Below are positions 32,821-40,894 of a DNA stretch of 64,000 nucleotides, piece by piece (positions within the stretch are counted from its first letter, which is position 1; each line of letters starts with the position of its first letter). The notes below the pieces were generated by a model that was given only the letters and a program-made list of their open reading frames with translations, made no database searches and had not been told where the DNA came from. Made by a program: the position numbers and the translations under genes. Origin of the DNA: Teichococcus coralli (GTDB lineage Bacteria; Pseudomonadota; Alphaproteobacteria; Acetobacterales; Acetobacteraceae); contig NZ_SNVJ01000019.1 in NCBI RefSeq assembly GCF_009829925.1, positions 35,257 through 99,256 on the forward strand. The letters are read 5' to 3'.

Positions 32821-35742
32821 TCAGGCGAGCGCCCTGTCCAGCAACCGGATCGAGTGCATCGCGTCACGCCTCGCCAGGTCCTGGATCTGATGACGGCAGG
32901 AGGTGCCGTCCGCGACGATGATCGCCTCCGGCGCCGTCCGGCGGATATGCGGCAGCAAGGAAAGCTCGGCCATGGCCACGGAGACGGGCAGGTTCTTCGC
33001 CTCGTAGCCGAAGGCACCGGCCATGCCGCAGCAGGAGGAAGTGATGGGCGTCACCGTCAGCCCGGGGATCGCCTTCAGCATGGCCACGGCCGGCGTGAAG
33101 GCGTTGAAGGCCTTCTGGTGGCAGTGGCCATGGATATGCGCCTCGCCCGCGAGCGGCTTCAGCCGCAGCGGCGGCTTCGCCTTCGCCAGCCACTCCGACA
33201 CCAGCAGCGCCCGCGCGGCGAGCCGCTCCGTCGCCTCGCCCGGCAGCAGGGCGAGGAACTCGTCCCGCAGCGTCATCAGCGAGGAAGGCTCCAGGCCCAG
33301 CACCGGGCTCTCCCAGGCAGCCAGCGCCGCCAGCGTGCGGCGTGCTTCGGCGCGGGCCTCCTCCACCATGCCGGCAGCGAGCCAGGTGCGGCCGTCGTCG
33401 AGCGGGTGCCCGCCGCGCGGTGGACGCGCCACGGCGGGGTCGGCGCCGGCGGCGCGCAGCACGCGGATGGCGGCGCGCAGGTTCTCCGGCTCGAAATAGC
33501 GGTTGAACAGGTCCGGCAGCAGGATGACCTCGTTCGCGCGGCCGTCCGGCGCGCGCAGCTCGGCGTCCCGGAAGGCGTCGCGCCGGAAGCGCGGCAGGCT
33601 GCGCTGCGCGGCCAGCCCGAGCGCGCGCTCGCTGGCGGCGGCCAGGCCGGGGACGATGTCGCGCAGGTTCGCCAGCGGCGCCACGCGCGACGCCCAGGGC
33701 GCCCAACGCGGCAAGGTGGCGATCAGGCGGTCCTTGCGCGACACGCCGCGCGCGCGGTTGCGGGCATGGGCGGCCTCGATCTTCATCCTGGCCATGTCCA
33801 CGCCGGTCGGGCATTCGCGCTTGCAGCCCTTGCAGGCGACGCAGAGCGAGAGCGTCTGCGCCACCTCGTCCGAGGCGAGGCCGCCCTCGATCTGCCCGGT
33901 CAGCGCGAGGCGCAGCGTGTTGGCCCGGCCGCGCGTCAGGTGCCGCTCGTCGCGCGTGGCGCGGTAGCTCGGGCACATGGTGCCGGCGTCGAACTTCCGG
34001 CAGGTGCCGTTGTTGTTGCACATCTCGACCGCGCCGAGCAGGCCGCCCTGCGGCCCCGGCCAGGCCGACCAGTCCAGCGCCGGCGCGACGCGGTCGTCCG
34101 CCGCATAGCCCTCGTGGTAGCGCAGCAGGGAGCGGTCATCCATGCGCGGCGGATGCACGACGCGGTTCGGGTTCAGCAGGCCGTGCGGCAGGGTCTCCGT
34201 CGCGGGGTCGAAGGTCTCCTTCACCTGCTCGAAGGCGCGCACGATCCGCTCCCCGAACATCTCCGCGTGGAACTCGGAGCGGACGATGCCGTCGCCATGC
34301 TCGCCGGAATGGCTGCCCTTGTACTCCCGCACGAGCGCGAAGCATTCCTCGGCGATGGCGCGCATCTTCGCGACGTCCTCGCCGGACTTCATGTTCAGCA
34401 CCGGGCGCACATGCAGGCAGCCCACCGAGGCATGGGCGTACCAGGTGCCCTTGGTGCCGTGCCGCTCGAAGACCGCGTTCAGGCGCTCGGTGTAGTCGGC
34501 GAGGTCGTCGAGCGCGACGGCGGTGTCCTCGATGAAGGAGACGGGCTTGCCGTCGCCCTTCATGCTCATCATGATGTTCAGCCCGGCCTCGCGCACCTCC
34601 GCGACCTGCGCCTGGAAGCCGGCATCGGTGACGCGCACCACCTGCCCGGGCAGGCCGAGGTCGCCCATCATCTCCTCCAGCCGGTCCAGTGCGGCCAGCA
34701 GCGGCGCGTCCTCATGCCCGTGGAACTCGACGATGAGCAGGCTGTCCGGCTCGCCGATCAGGATGCGCTCGATGGTGCTGCGGTAGATCGGGATGGAGCG
34801 GCCGAGCTCGATCATGGTGCGGTCCACCAGTTCCACCGCCTCGGGGTCGAGCGTGACCAGGTGCTTCGAGGCCTCCATGGCGCGGCGGAAGCTCGGGAAC
34901 TGGCAGATGCCCAGCACCTTGCGCGGCTTGATCGGCCAGAGCCGGAGATCGAGCGCCGCCGAGAAGGCCAGCGTGCCCTCGCTGCCGACCAGCAGGCGCG
35001 CCAGGCTGGCGCGGCCCTCCGCGCGCGCCGCCGGGGTCAGCGCATCGAGGTTGTAGCCGCCGACGCGGCGGAGCTGGTGCGGGAAGCGGGCGGCGATCTC
35101 CGCCGCCTCGCGCGCGCCGATGGCGCGCAGCCGCGCGATCAGGTCGGCGACGGCGGGCGGCACGCCGGGGCCGAGATTGTCGGGCAGGTCGCCGAAGGTG
35201 AAGCGCGTGCCGTCCGCCAGGATGGCGTCGATGGCGCGCACGTTGTCGGCCATCAGCCCGTAGCGGATGGATTTGGAGCCGCAGGAGTTGTTGCCGGCCA
35301 TGCCGCCGATGGTGCAGCGCGCCCAGGTGGAGGGATCGACCGGGTAGAACAGCCCTTTCCGCTTCAGCGCCTCGTTCAGCGCGCCCAGGGTGATGCCGGG
35401 CTCGACGCGGGCGGTGTCGCCTTCCACCGAAAGCACGCGGCGCAGGTGCTTGGTGCAGTCCAGCACCAGCGCGCGGTTCACGCTCTGCCCGCACTGGCTG
35501 GTGCCGCCGCCGCGCGGCAGCACCGGCACCCCCTCCTCCCGGCCGATCGCCATGGCGGCCAGCACGTCCTCGGCCGTGCGCGGCACCAGCACGCCGAGCG
35601 GCTCCATCTGGTAGATGCTGGCATCGGTCGCGTAGCGGCCACGGTCGCCGGCGGAGAAGAGCACCTCGCCGGCGGTCTCGCGGCGCAGGCGGTCCGCCAG
35701 GCGGCTCTCCCCTGCCCGCGCGCGGCCCGTGATGACGTTCAT
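32821..35742 (-). CDS. FAD-linked oxidase fused to GlpC-type Fe-S domain (YdiJ-like D-2-hydroxyglutarate dehydrogenase)
   Basis: A 973-residue protein. The N-terminal half is a VAO-type FAD domain (PRGGGTSQCGQSVN, GGMAGNNSCGSKS, LLVGSEGTLAF) with the FAD-oxidase C domain ending at HGDGIVRSEF. Then come CNNNGTCRKF...MCPSY and CVACKGCKRECPTGVD, two 4Fe-4S binding clusters, and a GlpC-like C-terminal region with HCHQKAF and SSCCGMAGAFG. This architecture is that of E. coli YdiJ, which oxidises D-2-hydroxyglutarate; other D-2-hydroxyacids are possible. It is probably membrane-associated and reduces quinone. The gene is divergent from serine-glyoxylate aminotransferase, 122 bp between starts. Confidence 0.9.
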   Translation of the reverse strand: MNVITGRARAGESRLADRLRRETAGEVLFSAGDRGRYATDASIYQMEPLGVLVPRTAEDVLAAMAIGREEGVPVLPRGGGTSQCGQSVNRALVLDCTKHLRRVLSVEGDTARVEPGITLGALNEALKRKGLFYPVDPSTWARCTIGGMAGNNSCGSKSIRYGLMADNVRAIDAILADGTRFTFGDLPDNLGPGVPPAVADLIARLRAIGAREAAEIAARFPHQLRRVGGYNLDALTPAARAEGRASLARLLVGSEGTLAFSAALDLRLWPIKPRKVLGICQFPSFRRAMEASKHLVTLDPEAVELVDRTMIELGRSIPIYRSTIERILIGEPDSLLIVEFHGHEDAPLLAALDRLEEMMGDLGLPGQVVRVTDAGFQAQVAEVREAGLNIMMSMKGDGKPVSFIEDTAVALDDLADYTERLNAVFERHGTKGTWYAHASVGCLHVRPVLNMKSGEDVAKMRAIAEECFALVREYKGSHSGEHGDGIVRSEFHAEMFGERIVRAFEQVKETFDPATETLPHGLLNPNRVVHPPRMDDRSLLRYHEGYAADDRVAPALDWSAWPGPQGGLLGAVEMCNNNGTCRKFDAGTMCPSYRATRDERHLTRGRANTLRLALTGQIEGGLASDEVAQTLSLCVACKGCKRECPTGVDMARMKIEAAHARNRARGVSRKDRLIATLPRWAPWASRVAPLANLRDIVPGLAAASERALGLAAQRSLPRFRRDAFRDAELRAPDGRANEVILLPDLFNRYFEPENLRAAIRVLRAAGADPAVARPPRGGHPLDDGRTWLAAGMVEEARAEARRTLAALAAWESPVLGLEPSSLMTLRDEFLALLPGEATERLAARALLVSEWLAKAKPPLRLKPLAGEAHIHGHCHQKAFNAFTPAVAMLKAIPGLTVTPITSSCCGMAGAFGYEAKNLPVSVAMAELSLLPHIRRTAPEAIIVADGTSCRHQIQDLARRDAMHSIRLLDRALA

Positions 35743-35864
35743 GCGGCTCTCCCCTCGCCCCCACGGCGGCCGTCCGGCGCCGCCCAGCCTTGCCCATCGG
35801 CCTGCATCATTGGCAGAGTGGCCCGCTGCCCGCCAGACAGGCCGGGCGAAGAGGAAACCCGTCC

Positions 35865-37049
35865 ATGGCCTATTTCCAGTCCAAGCCGGCCGCCGGCCGC
35901 CATTTCCTGCAGATCCCGGGGCCGACCAACGTGCCGGACCGCGTGCTGCGGGCGATGGACAACCCCACCATGGACCATCGCGGGCCGGATTTCGGCCGCA
36001 TGGGCAAGGCGCTGCTCGACAAGGTGCGGGCCGTCTTCAAGACCGAGGGCCCGGTGGTGATCTACCCGGCCTCGGGCACCGGCGCCTGGGAGGCGGCGCT
36101 GGCGAACACCCTCTCCCCCGGCGACCGCGTGCTGATGTGCGAGACCGGCTGGTTCGCCCATCTCTGGCACGAGATGGCGACGCGGCTGCAGCTCCAGCCC
36201 GACTACATCCGCACGGACTGGCGCCGCGGCGCCGACGTGGCCGCCATCGAGGCGAAGCTGCGCGAGGACAAGGGCCACGAGATCAAGGCCGTCTGCGTCG
36301 TGCACAATGAGACGAGCACCGGCTGCGCCAGCCGGATCGACGAGGTGCGCCGGGCGATGGACGCCGCCGGCCATCCCGCGCTGCTGCTGGTGGACACCAT
36401 CTCGTCCCTCGGCAGCATCGACTACCGGCATGACGAGTGGGGCGTGGACGTCACCGTCGCGGGCAGCCAGAAGGGGCTGATGCTGCCCCCCGGCCTCAGC
36501 TTCAACGCGGTTTCCGAGAAGGCGCTGAAGGCCAGCGAGACGGCGCGGATGCCGCGCAGCTTCTGGGACTGGAAGCCGATGCTCGCCGCCAACGCCACGG
36601 GGTATTTCCCCTACACCCCGGCCACCAACCTGCTCTACGCGCTCGACACCGCGGTGGACATGCTGCTGGAGGAGGGGCTGGACAACGTCTTCGCCCGCCA
36701 CGACCGCCATGCCGAGGCGACCCGCCGCGCCGTGCGCCACTGGGGCTTCGAGACGCAATGCGCCGATCCCCGGCATCATTCCTCCTCGCTGACGGCCGTG
36801 CGGCTGCCGGAGGGGCATAGCGCCAACGCCTTGCGCGCCACCATCCTGGAGAAGTTCAACATGAGCCTCGGCAACGGCCTGGGCCAGCTCAACGACCGGG
36901 TGTTCCGCATCGGCCATCTCGGCGATTTCGGCGACCTGCAGCTCGTCGGCACGCTGGGCGGCGTTGAGATGGGGCTGAAGGCGGCCGGCATTCCCTTCCA
37001 GCCGGGCGGGGTGCTGGCCGCGATGGATTATCTCAACGGGAACGCCTGA
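35865..37049 (+). CDS. sgaA: Serine-glyoxylate aminotransferase
   Basis: A 394-residue class V PLP aminotransferase that converts serine and glyoxylate to hydroxypyruvate and glycine (serine cycle or photorespiratory-type glyoxylate disposal). FLQIPGPTNVPDRVL at the N-terminus and Lys203 in VAGSQKGLMLPPG are diagnostic; the C-terminal LGQLNDRVFRIGHLGDF is the family hallmark. AAGAGGAAA precedes ATG 35865. No serine-cycle genes are adjacent. Its 3' end overlaps the convergent vapC stop by 22 bp, which marks the edge of the replication module. Confidence 0.93.
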   Translation: MAYFQSKPAAGRHFLQIPGPTNVPDRVLRAMDNPTMDHRGPDFGRMGKALLDKVRAVFKTEGPVVIYPASGTGAWEAALANTLSPGDRVLMCETGWFAHLWHEMATRLQLQPDYIRTDWRRGADVAAIEAKLREDKGHEIKAVCVVHNETSTGCASRIDEVRRAMDAAGHPALLLVDTISSLGSIDYRHDEWGVDVTVAGSQKGLMLPPGLSFNAVSEKALKASETARMPRSFWDWKPMLAANATGYFPYTPATNLLYALDTAVDMLLEEGLDNVFARHDRHAEATRRAVRHWGFETQCADPRHHSSSLTAVRLPEGHSANALRATILEKFNMSLGNGLGQLNDRVFRIGHLGDFGDLQLVGTLGGVEMGLKAAGIPFQPGGVLAAMDYLNGNA

Positions 37050-37468
37050 GGCGGCGGCGCCTGGTGCGTCGCCAGCCAGTCTTCCGAGCGCAAGCCCTCC
37101 ACGCGCCGGAACTCCCCGAGATTGCCGGTGATGACCACCAGCCCCCGGCTGCGGGCATGCCCGGCGATCAGGATGTCGTAGGGGCCGATGAGGAGACCGC
37201 GGCGGCCGAGATCGGCGTAGATGTCGGCGGCATGCGCCGCCGCCTCGTCGTCGAAGGGCAGAACGGCGAGGCGACGGGCGAAACCCTCCACCTGCCGGCG
37301 GTTCTCGGCCGGCCGCGCCGAGCGGGCGGCGCCGTGGAGCAGCTCCGTCAGGGTGATGGTGGTGATGCAGAGCGTCTCGGCCTCCGCGTTGAAGCGTGAC
37401 CGCAGGCCCTGCGGCCGGTCGCGCAGCAGCCGGATACAAAGGTTGGTATCCAGCATGTTGCGCAGCAT
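37028..37468 (-). CDS. vapC: VapC toxin, PIN-domain ribonuclease
   Basis: A 146-residue PIN protein. The acidic active site is Asp7 (MLDTN), Glu42 (LTELLHG), Asp98 (GPYDILIAGHA) with Asn116 in the TGN position, all in order, so it should bind Mg2+/Mn2+ and cleave RNA. ATG 37468 shares its A with the antitoxin TGA (TGATG) and has GGGAGG upstream. Plasmid-borne VapBC pairs stabilise replicons by post-segregational killing; here the pair lies directly beside the iterons, supporting that role. Its stop lies inside the end of the convergent sgaA gene. Confidence 0.93.
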   Translation of the reverse strand: MLRNMLDTNLCIRLLRDRPQGLRSRFNAEAETLCITTITLTELLHGAARSARPAENRRQVEGFARRLAVLPFDDEAAAHAADIYADLGRRGLLIGPYDILIAGHARSRGLVVITGNLGEFRRVEGLRSEDWLATHQAPPPQAFPLR

Positions 37469-37689
37469 CAGAAGGCCTCCCGCTCCTGATGCGCCGGCCG
37501 CGCCCGCTCGCCGAGATCGGCGCCGGGCGCTGCGAAGAAGTCGTCCCACAGGGCGTCCGCGGGCGCGATGATCACCCGCGCGCCGTCGCGGATGATGGCC
37601 ACCTCGCGGACCCCCGGCGGAAAGGCGACATCCTTCGGCAGCCGCACGGCCTGGGTCCGGTTGCTCAGGAAGAGCGAGGTTCTGGTCAT
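37468..37689 (-). CDS. vapB: VapB antitoxin, AbrB/MazE-like
   Basis: A 73-residue antitoxin. Its N-terminal half (TSLFLSNRTQAVRLPKDVAFP, VREVAIIRDGARVIIAPAD) is a swapped-hairpin AbrB DNA-binding domain; the C-terminal tail (ALWDDFFAAPGADLGERA) would wrap the toxin. It precedes and is coupled to vapC. It probably represses its own promoter through the inverted repeat at 37704-37724. Confidence 0.92.
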   Translation of the reverse strand: MTRTSLFLSNRTQAVRLPKDVAFPPGVREVAIIRDGARVIIAPADALWDDFFAAPGADLGERARPAHQEREAF

Positions 37690-37703
37690 CGCGCCACCCC
37701 TTT

Positions 37704-37724
37704 GTATACTTCATCCGTATATAC
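37704..37724 (-). promoter_or_regulatory. Candidate VapBC operator/promoter
   Basis: GTATAC (37704-37709) and GTATATAC (37717-37724) are each palindromic and together form an AT-rich inverted repeat 15 bp upstream of the vapB ATG. This stands out in the surrounding GC-rich sequence and overlaps where a -10 box for vapB would be. Autoregulation is known for the family; the site itself is inferred. Confidence 0.55.
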
Positions 37725-37858
37725 GCCGTGCCGGACCATGCTTCAAGGCGGCGGAGGCGGCGCCGCTGGTGCCACATCCTAGGAATATATTGACATACAG
37801 AGGCGATGCGGGTTAGCCCTCCGGCATCATCGCCCACCGCCCCCGTGGAAGGGGATTA

Positions 37859-37877
37859 TCGGAGGCGAAACCCCGAA
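37859..37877 (+). repeat. Iteron 1
   Basis: TCGGAGGCGAAACCCCGAA, identical to iteron 2 and separated from it by about 300 bp. The longer-distance copy may serve as a regulatory or handcuffing site. Confidence 0.75.
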
Positions 37878-38174
37878 CTCGCCGCCCCGGATATCTTCTC
37901 CTCCCCTTCCACGACGAGCGCCGGCCCGCTCTGGCTGCGTGATTGCGCTCTGCAGCCTTGCAGAGGCGGTGCTGGCAGCCCACCCGCGGCAAAATCGCAC
38001 CTAAGGGTGCCGTCTGACCTCCCCTACCCGGGCGCTACCCTGCCGCGAGTCGGCCGGGTGGCCGATTCGGAGGGATTTTCGGAACCGTTAGCCCGAAAGC
38101 GGGCATGTCGGACGGAAGATGCAGATGCGCTTGCAAGCGCCGCCAGGCGTCGGATTCGCTGCCAGAAAGGGTTT

Positions 38175-38193
38175 TCGGAGGCGAAACCCCGAA
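38175..38193 (+). repeat. Iteron 2
   Basis: TCGGAGGCGAAACCCCGAA. It lies 33 bp (about three helical turns) from iteron 3 in the same orientation, so bound initiator molecules would line up on one face. Confidence 0.8.
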
Positions 38194-38207
38194 TCTTTCC
38201 TCCCCTT

Positions 38208-38226
38208 TCGGAGGTGAAACCCCGAA
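38208..38226 (+). repeat. Iteron 3
   Basis: TCGGAGGTGAAACCCCGAA, one base different from the other two. It is 111 bp upstream of the initiator ATG and may also mediate autorepression of that gene. Confidence 0.8.
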
Positions 38227-38337
38227 CCTTGCCTCTCGCGATCCCGCCGGGCTTGTGCATGCTGACGGCAGGAACCTGCGAACACGGCCTTTCAGCGAGC
38301 GATGGCACGCCAACCGATCCCGCGGCAGGAGGCCCGG

Positions 38338-39351
38338 ATGCCTCCCGAGGATGCCCCTGCCCTGCCGGCGCAGGGCAGGGCCGCCGCGGCCGCGCGCGCC
38401 CGCCGCAACCGCGCGCTGACGCCCGACCTGTTCGACAGCCCCTTGCGCGGCAAGGTGCGCGGGCAGCGCAGCGTCATGGCCTATCCGTTCTTCCATCTGG
38501 GCAAGACCGCCCCCTCGCGGGAGGTGCTGCGCTACGACGACGGGCAGGTGCGGATCGAGGTGGCGCCCGGCCCCGCCGGCATCGCCACCATCTACGACAA
38601 GGACCTGATCCTCTACATCGCCTCGCTGATGGCGGAGAAGCTGCGCCGCGGCGAGCTGCGGCCGGACGATCCCAAGCCCGACCGCGAGTTCACCTTCACC
38701 GCGCACGACTTCTTCCGCGTGGCAGGGCGGGACACCGCGGGCAAGGCCTATGACCGGCTGCTGCAGATGCTGCAGCGGCTGCAGGGCACCCAGGTCCGCA
38801 CCAACATCGAGATGGCCGGCGAAGGCACCGACGGCGTCTTCTCCTGGATCGACGCCGTGAACACCCGCTACCGGCGCAACGCCCGGAAGGAGAAGGAGCT
38901 GGTCAGCGTTTCCGTCACGCTCTGCGCCTGGCTCTACCGCGGCATCCTCAGCGACACCCGGCTGCTCACCTTCGCCGATGAGTATTTCGACCTGGCCCCC
39001 CTGGAGCGCCGCCTCTACGAGATCGCCAAGTCGGAGGACGTGGACGAGGCGGGCTGGTCCATCGGAATCGAGGACCTGCACGCCCGCGTCGGAACGCGCG
39101 GCCTGCTGCGGCATTTCGGCCAGTTCCTGACCGAGCTGGAGCAGAGCCAGCGGCTGATCGAGTTCGACATCGGCCTGCACCGGGCACCCGCGGAGGCGCA
39201 GCGCCGCGGCCGGCCGGGCTACGAAGGCACGGTGGTGACCTTCACCGCGCGGGCACGCCCCCCCCTTCCCCGCCGCTCCCTGGTGGCAGGCGGCGGCGAG
39301 CCAGCACCGGAAGCGGAAGCGGAGGAGGCGCCCATCACCGGGGAACCCTGA
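38338..39351 (+). CDS. Plasmid replication initiator, RPA type (PF10134)
   Basis: A 337-residue initiator. The core from LTPDLFDSPLRGKVRGQRSVMAYPFFHLGK onward, with IATIYDKDLILYIASLMAEKL, FTAHDFFRVAGR, AYDRLLQMLQRLQGTQVRTNI and LCAWLYRGILSDTRLLTFADEYF, is the alphaproteobacterial replication initiator protein A family, a Rep with two winged-helix domains that binds iterons. AGGAGG at 38327-38332, 5 bp from ATG 38338, decides the start over an ATG at 38302. The C-terminal tail is Glu/Ala-rich and disordered. It lies between iterons and a repC gene, so the replicon carries two initiators. Confidence 0.88.
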   Translation: MPPEDAPALPAQGRAAAAARARRNRALTPDLFDSPLRGKVRGQRSVMAYPFFHLGKTAPSREVLRYDDGQVRIEVAPGPAGIATIYDKDLILYIASLMAEKLRRGELRPDDPKPDREFTFTAHDFFRVAGRDTAGKAYDRLLQMLQRLQGTQVRTNIEMAGEGTDGVFSWIDAVNTRYRRNARKEKELVSVSVTLCAWLYRGILSDTRLLTFADEYFDLAPLERRLYEIAKSEDVDEAGWSIGIEDLHARVGTRGLLRHFGQFLTELEQSQRLIEFDIGLHRAPAEAQRRGRPGYEGTVVTFTARARPPLPRRSLVAGGGEPAPEAEAEEAPITGEP

Positions 39352-39356
39352 ACACG

Positions 39357-39445
39357 CAAAACCCCGCTCGGCAAAGCGGGGCTTGCTGAACATACCGAGT
39401 CGGCCGTGAAGGCCTAGGGAATGTCCTGGACAGTCATTCCTTTAG
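39357..39445 (-). ncRNA. Candidate counter-transcribed RNA opposite the repC leader
   Basis: On the minus strand TTGACC (39463-39468) and CTAAAG (39440-39445) are 17 bp apart and could form a promoter. Transcription from about 39433 would run about 75 nt to a 7-bp GC stem (39362-39368 with 39375-39381, loop of 6) followed by TTTT, a good intrinsic terminator. repABC replicons encode a small antisense RNA just upstream of repC that blocks RepC translation; position, size and terminator fit, although repB is not upstream here. The same hairpin could also end the initiator mRNA on the plus strand. Confidence 0.5.
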
Positions 39446-39544
39446 GTCCATGCCACGGGTCTGGTCAAGCGCGAAACGCGGTTTCGGCGCTGACGAGGAC
39501 GTGTGCCCGCCTCGGTCCATCCCTTACCGAAGGAATTGGGCACC

Positions 39545-40894
39545 GTGGAAGCTCACGCATCTCCGCGTCGGGCGGGCTCTGGCCTGCGCAAGCTGACCGC
39601 CAACCATCTCGTCGCGGCGCGACTGGCCGAGCAGGCGCTCGGGCTCCCCCCCGGCGTCAAGCACCCCAACCAGCTGCTCGCGGCCATGCGCCGCGCCGCC
39701 CCCTATCTCGGCCATCGCCGCCTGCTGCCCCTGATGGAGGCGCTGTTCCGCTGGACCCAGCCGCAGGACTGGGCGCCAGGCGCGGAGCCCCTGGTGTGGC
39801 CGAGCAACGAGGAGCTGGCAACGGCGCTCGATTGCAGCGAGCGGCATGTCAGCCGCCTGATCGCCGCCGCCATCGAAGCGCGGCTGATCGCCGCCCGGGA
39901 CGGCACCGACCGCAAGCGGCGCGGCTTCCGGCAGGAGGGGCGCATCGTCTGGGCCTGGGGGCTCAGCCTGCGCCCGATGGCGGCGCGCCATGCCGAGTTC
40001 GTGCGGGCGGCGGAGGAAGGCGAGCGCACCCGCCGGCGCTGTCGCGAGCTGCGCCGGCAAGCGGGCGTCGCGCGGCAGTTCCTGGCGCAGCTGGGTGCCC
40101 TGGCGCGGGAGCGCGGCCTGGCCGCCTCCCTGGTGGAGGAGCGCGCGGCGGAACGGCAGCATCGCGCCCATGCGCTCCGCCGGGTGGAGGATCCGGCACA
40201 GCTCGCGGTGATGGTGGAAGCGCTGCAGGCCGCCGCGGCCGAACTCAGGGAACGGCTGGAACAGGCGGTGAAAGACGCGGATATGTCAGGCTTGGCTGAC
40301 CTGGGAGTCAGGCCCTTAATACCTACAAACAAACCCACGGAACCCGAAGGGTCTACGGTAGTGGCTCGGGAAGCGGCAGGGCTGCCGCCTGACCCCTCCC
40401 CCACCCCCGGCGGCATCGAGGCTGAAGGCGCGATGCGGGTCTCGCCGGCGGAGCTGGCGCGCCTGGCGCCGAAGCTGGAAACCTGCCTCGCCATCGGGCG
40501 GCCGGGCTGGGCCGAGGTCGCCGATGCCGCTTCGGTGCTGGCACAGCACCTCGGCATTCCGCGCCCGCTCTACGGGGAGGCCTGCCGCGTTTTGGGGCGG
40601 CCGGCCGCAGCCATCGCTATCGCCATCATCTCCACCAAACCGGCCGGACACTTCCACAGCAGCGGGCCAGGAGGCTACCTGCGCGGCATGCTGCGCCGGG
40701 CCGGCCAGGGCGAATTGTTCCTGGAGCGCAGCCTGCACGGCTTGCGGGAGGCCGCGGCGCAAGGCCGGTCACGGCAGTTGACGGCCGTCAACCCGGAAGG
40801 CTTCACCATGGCGGCTTCCAAGCGGGCGGCTGAGATGCGATATTGGCCGCAAAATGCTCCTGCAGCCGCATCTGCGAGTGGAATCCATGGATAG
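39545..40894 (+). CDS. repC: Replication initiator RepC of the repABC family
   Basis: A 449-residue protein. The N-terminal RP-C domain covers RKLTANHLVAARLAEQALGL, WPSNEELATALDCSERHVSRL (winged helix) and RQEGRIVWAWGLSLRPMAARH; a coiled central part follows, and the C-terminal RP-C_C domain contains LGIPRPLYGEACRVLGRPAA and the hallmark GPGGYLRGMLRRAGQGEL. RepC binds an origin that lies inside its own gene. GTG 39545 with AAGGA 10 bp upstream is chosen; GTG 39503 is an alternative, and no ATG is available. Its stop overlaps the repA start by 8 bp (ATGGATAG). A parS site lies in its last 120 bp. Confidence 0.9.
   Translation: MEAHASPRRAGSGLRKLTANHLVAARLAEQALGLPPGVKHPNQLLAAMRRAAPYLGHRRLLPLMEALFRWTQPQDWAPGAEPLVWPSNEELATALDCSERHVSRLIAAAIEARLIAARDGTDRKRRGFRQEGRIVWAWGLSLRPMAARHAEFVRAAEEGERTRRRCRELRRQAGVARQFLAQLGALARERGLAASLVEERAAERQHRAHALRRVEDPAQLAVMVEALQAAAAELRERLEQAVKDADMSGLADLGVRPLIPTNKPTEPEGSTVVAREAAGLPPDPSPTPGGIEAEGAMRVSPAELARLAPKLETCLAIGRPGWAEVADAASVLAQHLGIPRPLYGEACRVLGRPAAAIAIAIISTKPAGHFHSSGPGGYLRGMLRRAGQGELFLERSLHGLREAAAQGRSRQLTAVNPEGFTMAASKRAAEMRYWPQNAPAAASASGIHG
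40312..40370. other. AT-richer patch inside repC, candidate oriV
   Basis: This stretch (CCCTTAATACCTACAAACAA and onward) is the least GC-rich part of repC and encodes the linker between the two domains. In characterised repABC plasmids the origin is an AT-rich segment inside repC, so this is the most likely place. It is shorter than in known cases, and no repeats were seen. Confidence 0.35.
40777..40792. promoter_or_regulatory. parS site 1 (inside repC)
   Basis: GTTGACGGCCGTCAAC is a perfect 16-bp palindrome and fits the repABC parS consensus GTTNNCNGCNGNNAAC at every fixed position. It should bind RepB for partition. In repC it encodes LTAVN. Confidence 0.9.

Larger units (their letters stand above)
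37725..38337. other. Iteron origin region (candidate oriV)
   Basis: About 610 bp without a supported gene between vapB and the PF10134 initiator. It holds three 19-bp direct repeats (separate entries), a 5-bp stem hairpin GCCCG-AAAG-CGGGC at 38091-38104, a TTGACA at 37790-37795 inside a short AT-rich patch, and a partial iteron-like TCGGAGG at 38067. No clear DnaA box was found by eye. The combination of iterons and adjacent initiator gene is typical of theta-replicating plasmids. Confidence 0.65.

Noticed and set aside
32611..36060. Plus-strand open frame of 1149 codons opposite the YdiJ-like gene
   Set aside because: It is antisense to a clearly conserved FAD/Fe-S protein and is rich in low-complexity Arg/Ala/His; no domain recognised.
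37790..37818. TTGACA with a possible -10 toward the PF10134 gene
   Set aside because: The -35 is perfect but the hexamer 17 bp downstream (TTAGCC) is a poor -10, so no promoter is claimed.
37859..38226. CRISPR array
   Set aside because: Only three repeats with very unequal spacing (about 300 and 14 bp gaps) and no cas genes; iterons explain them better.
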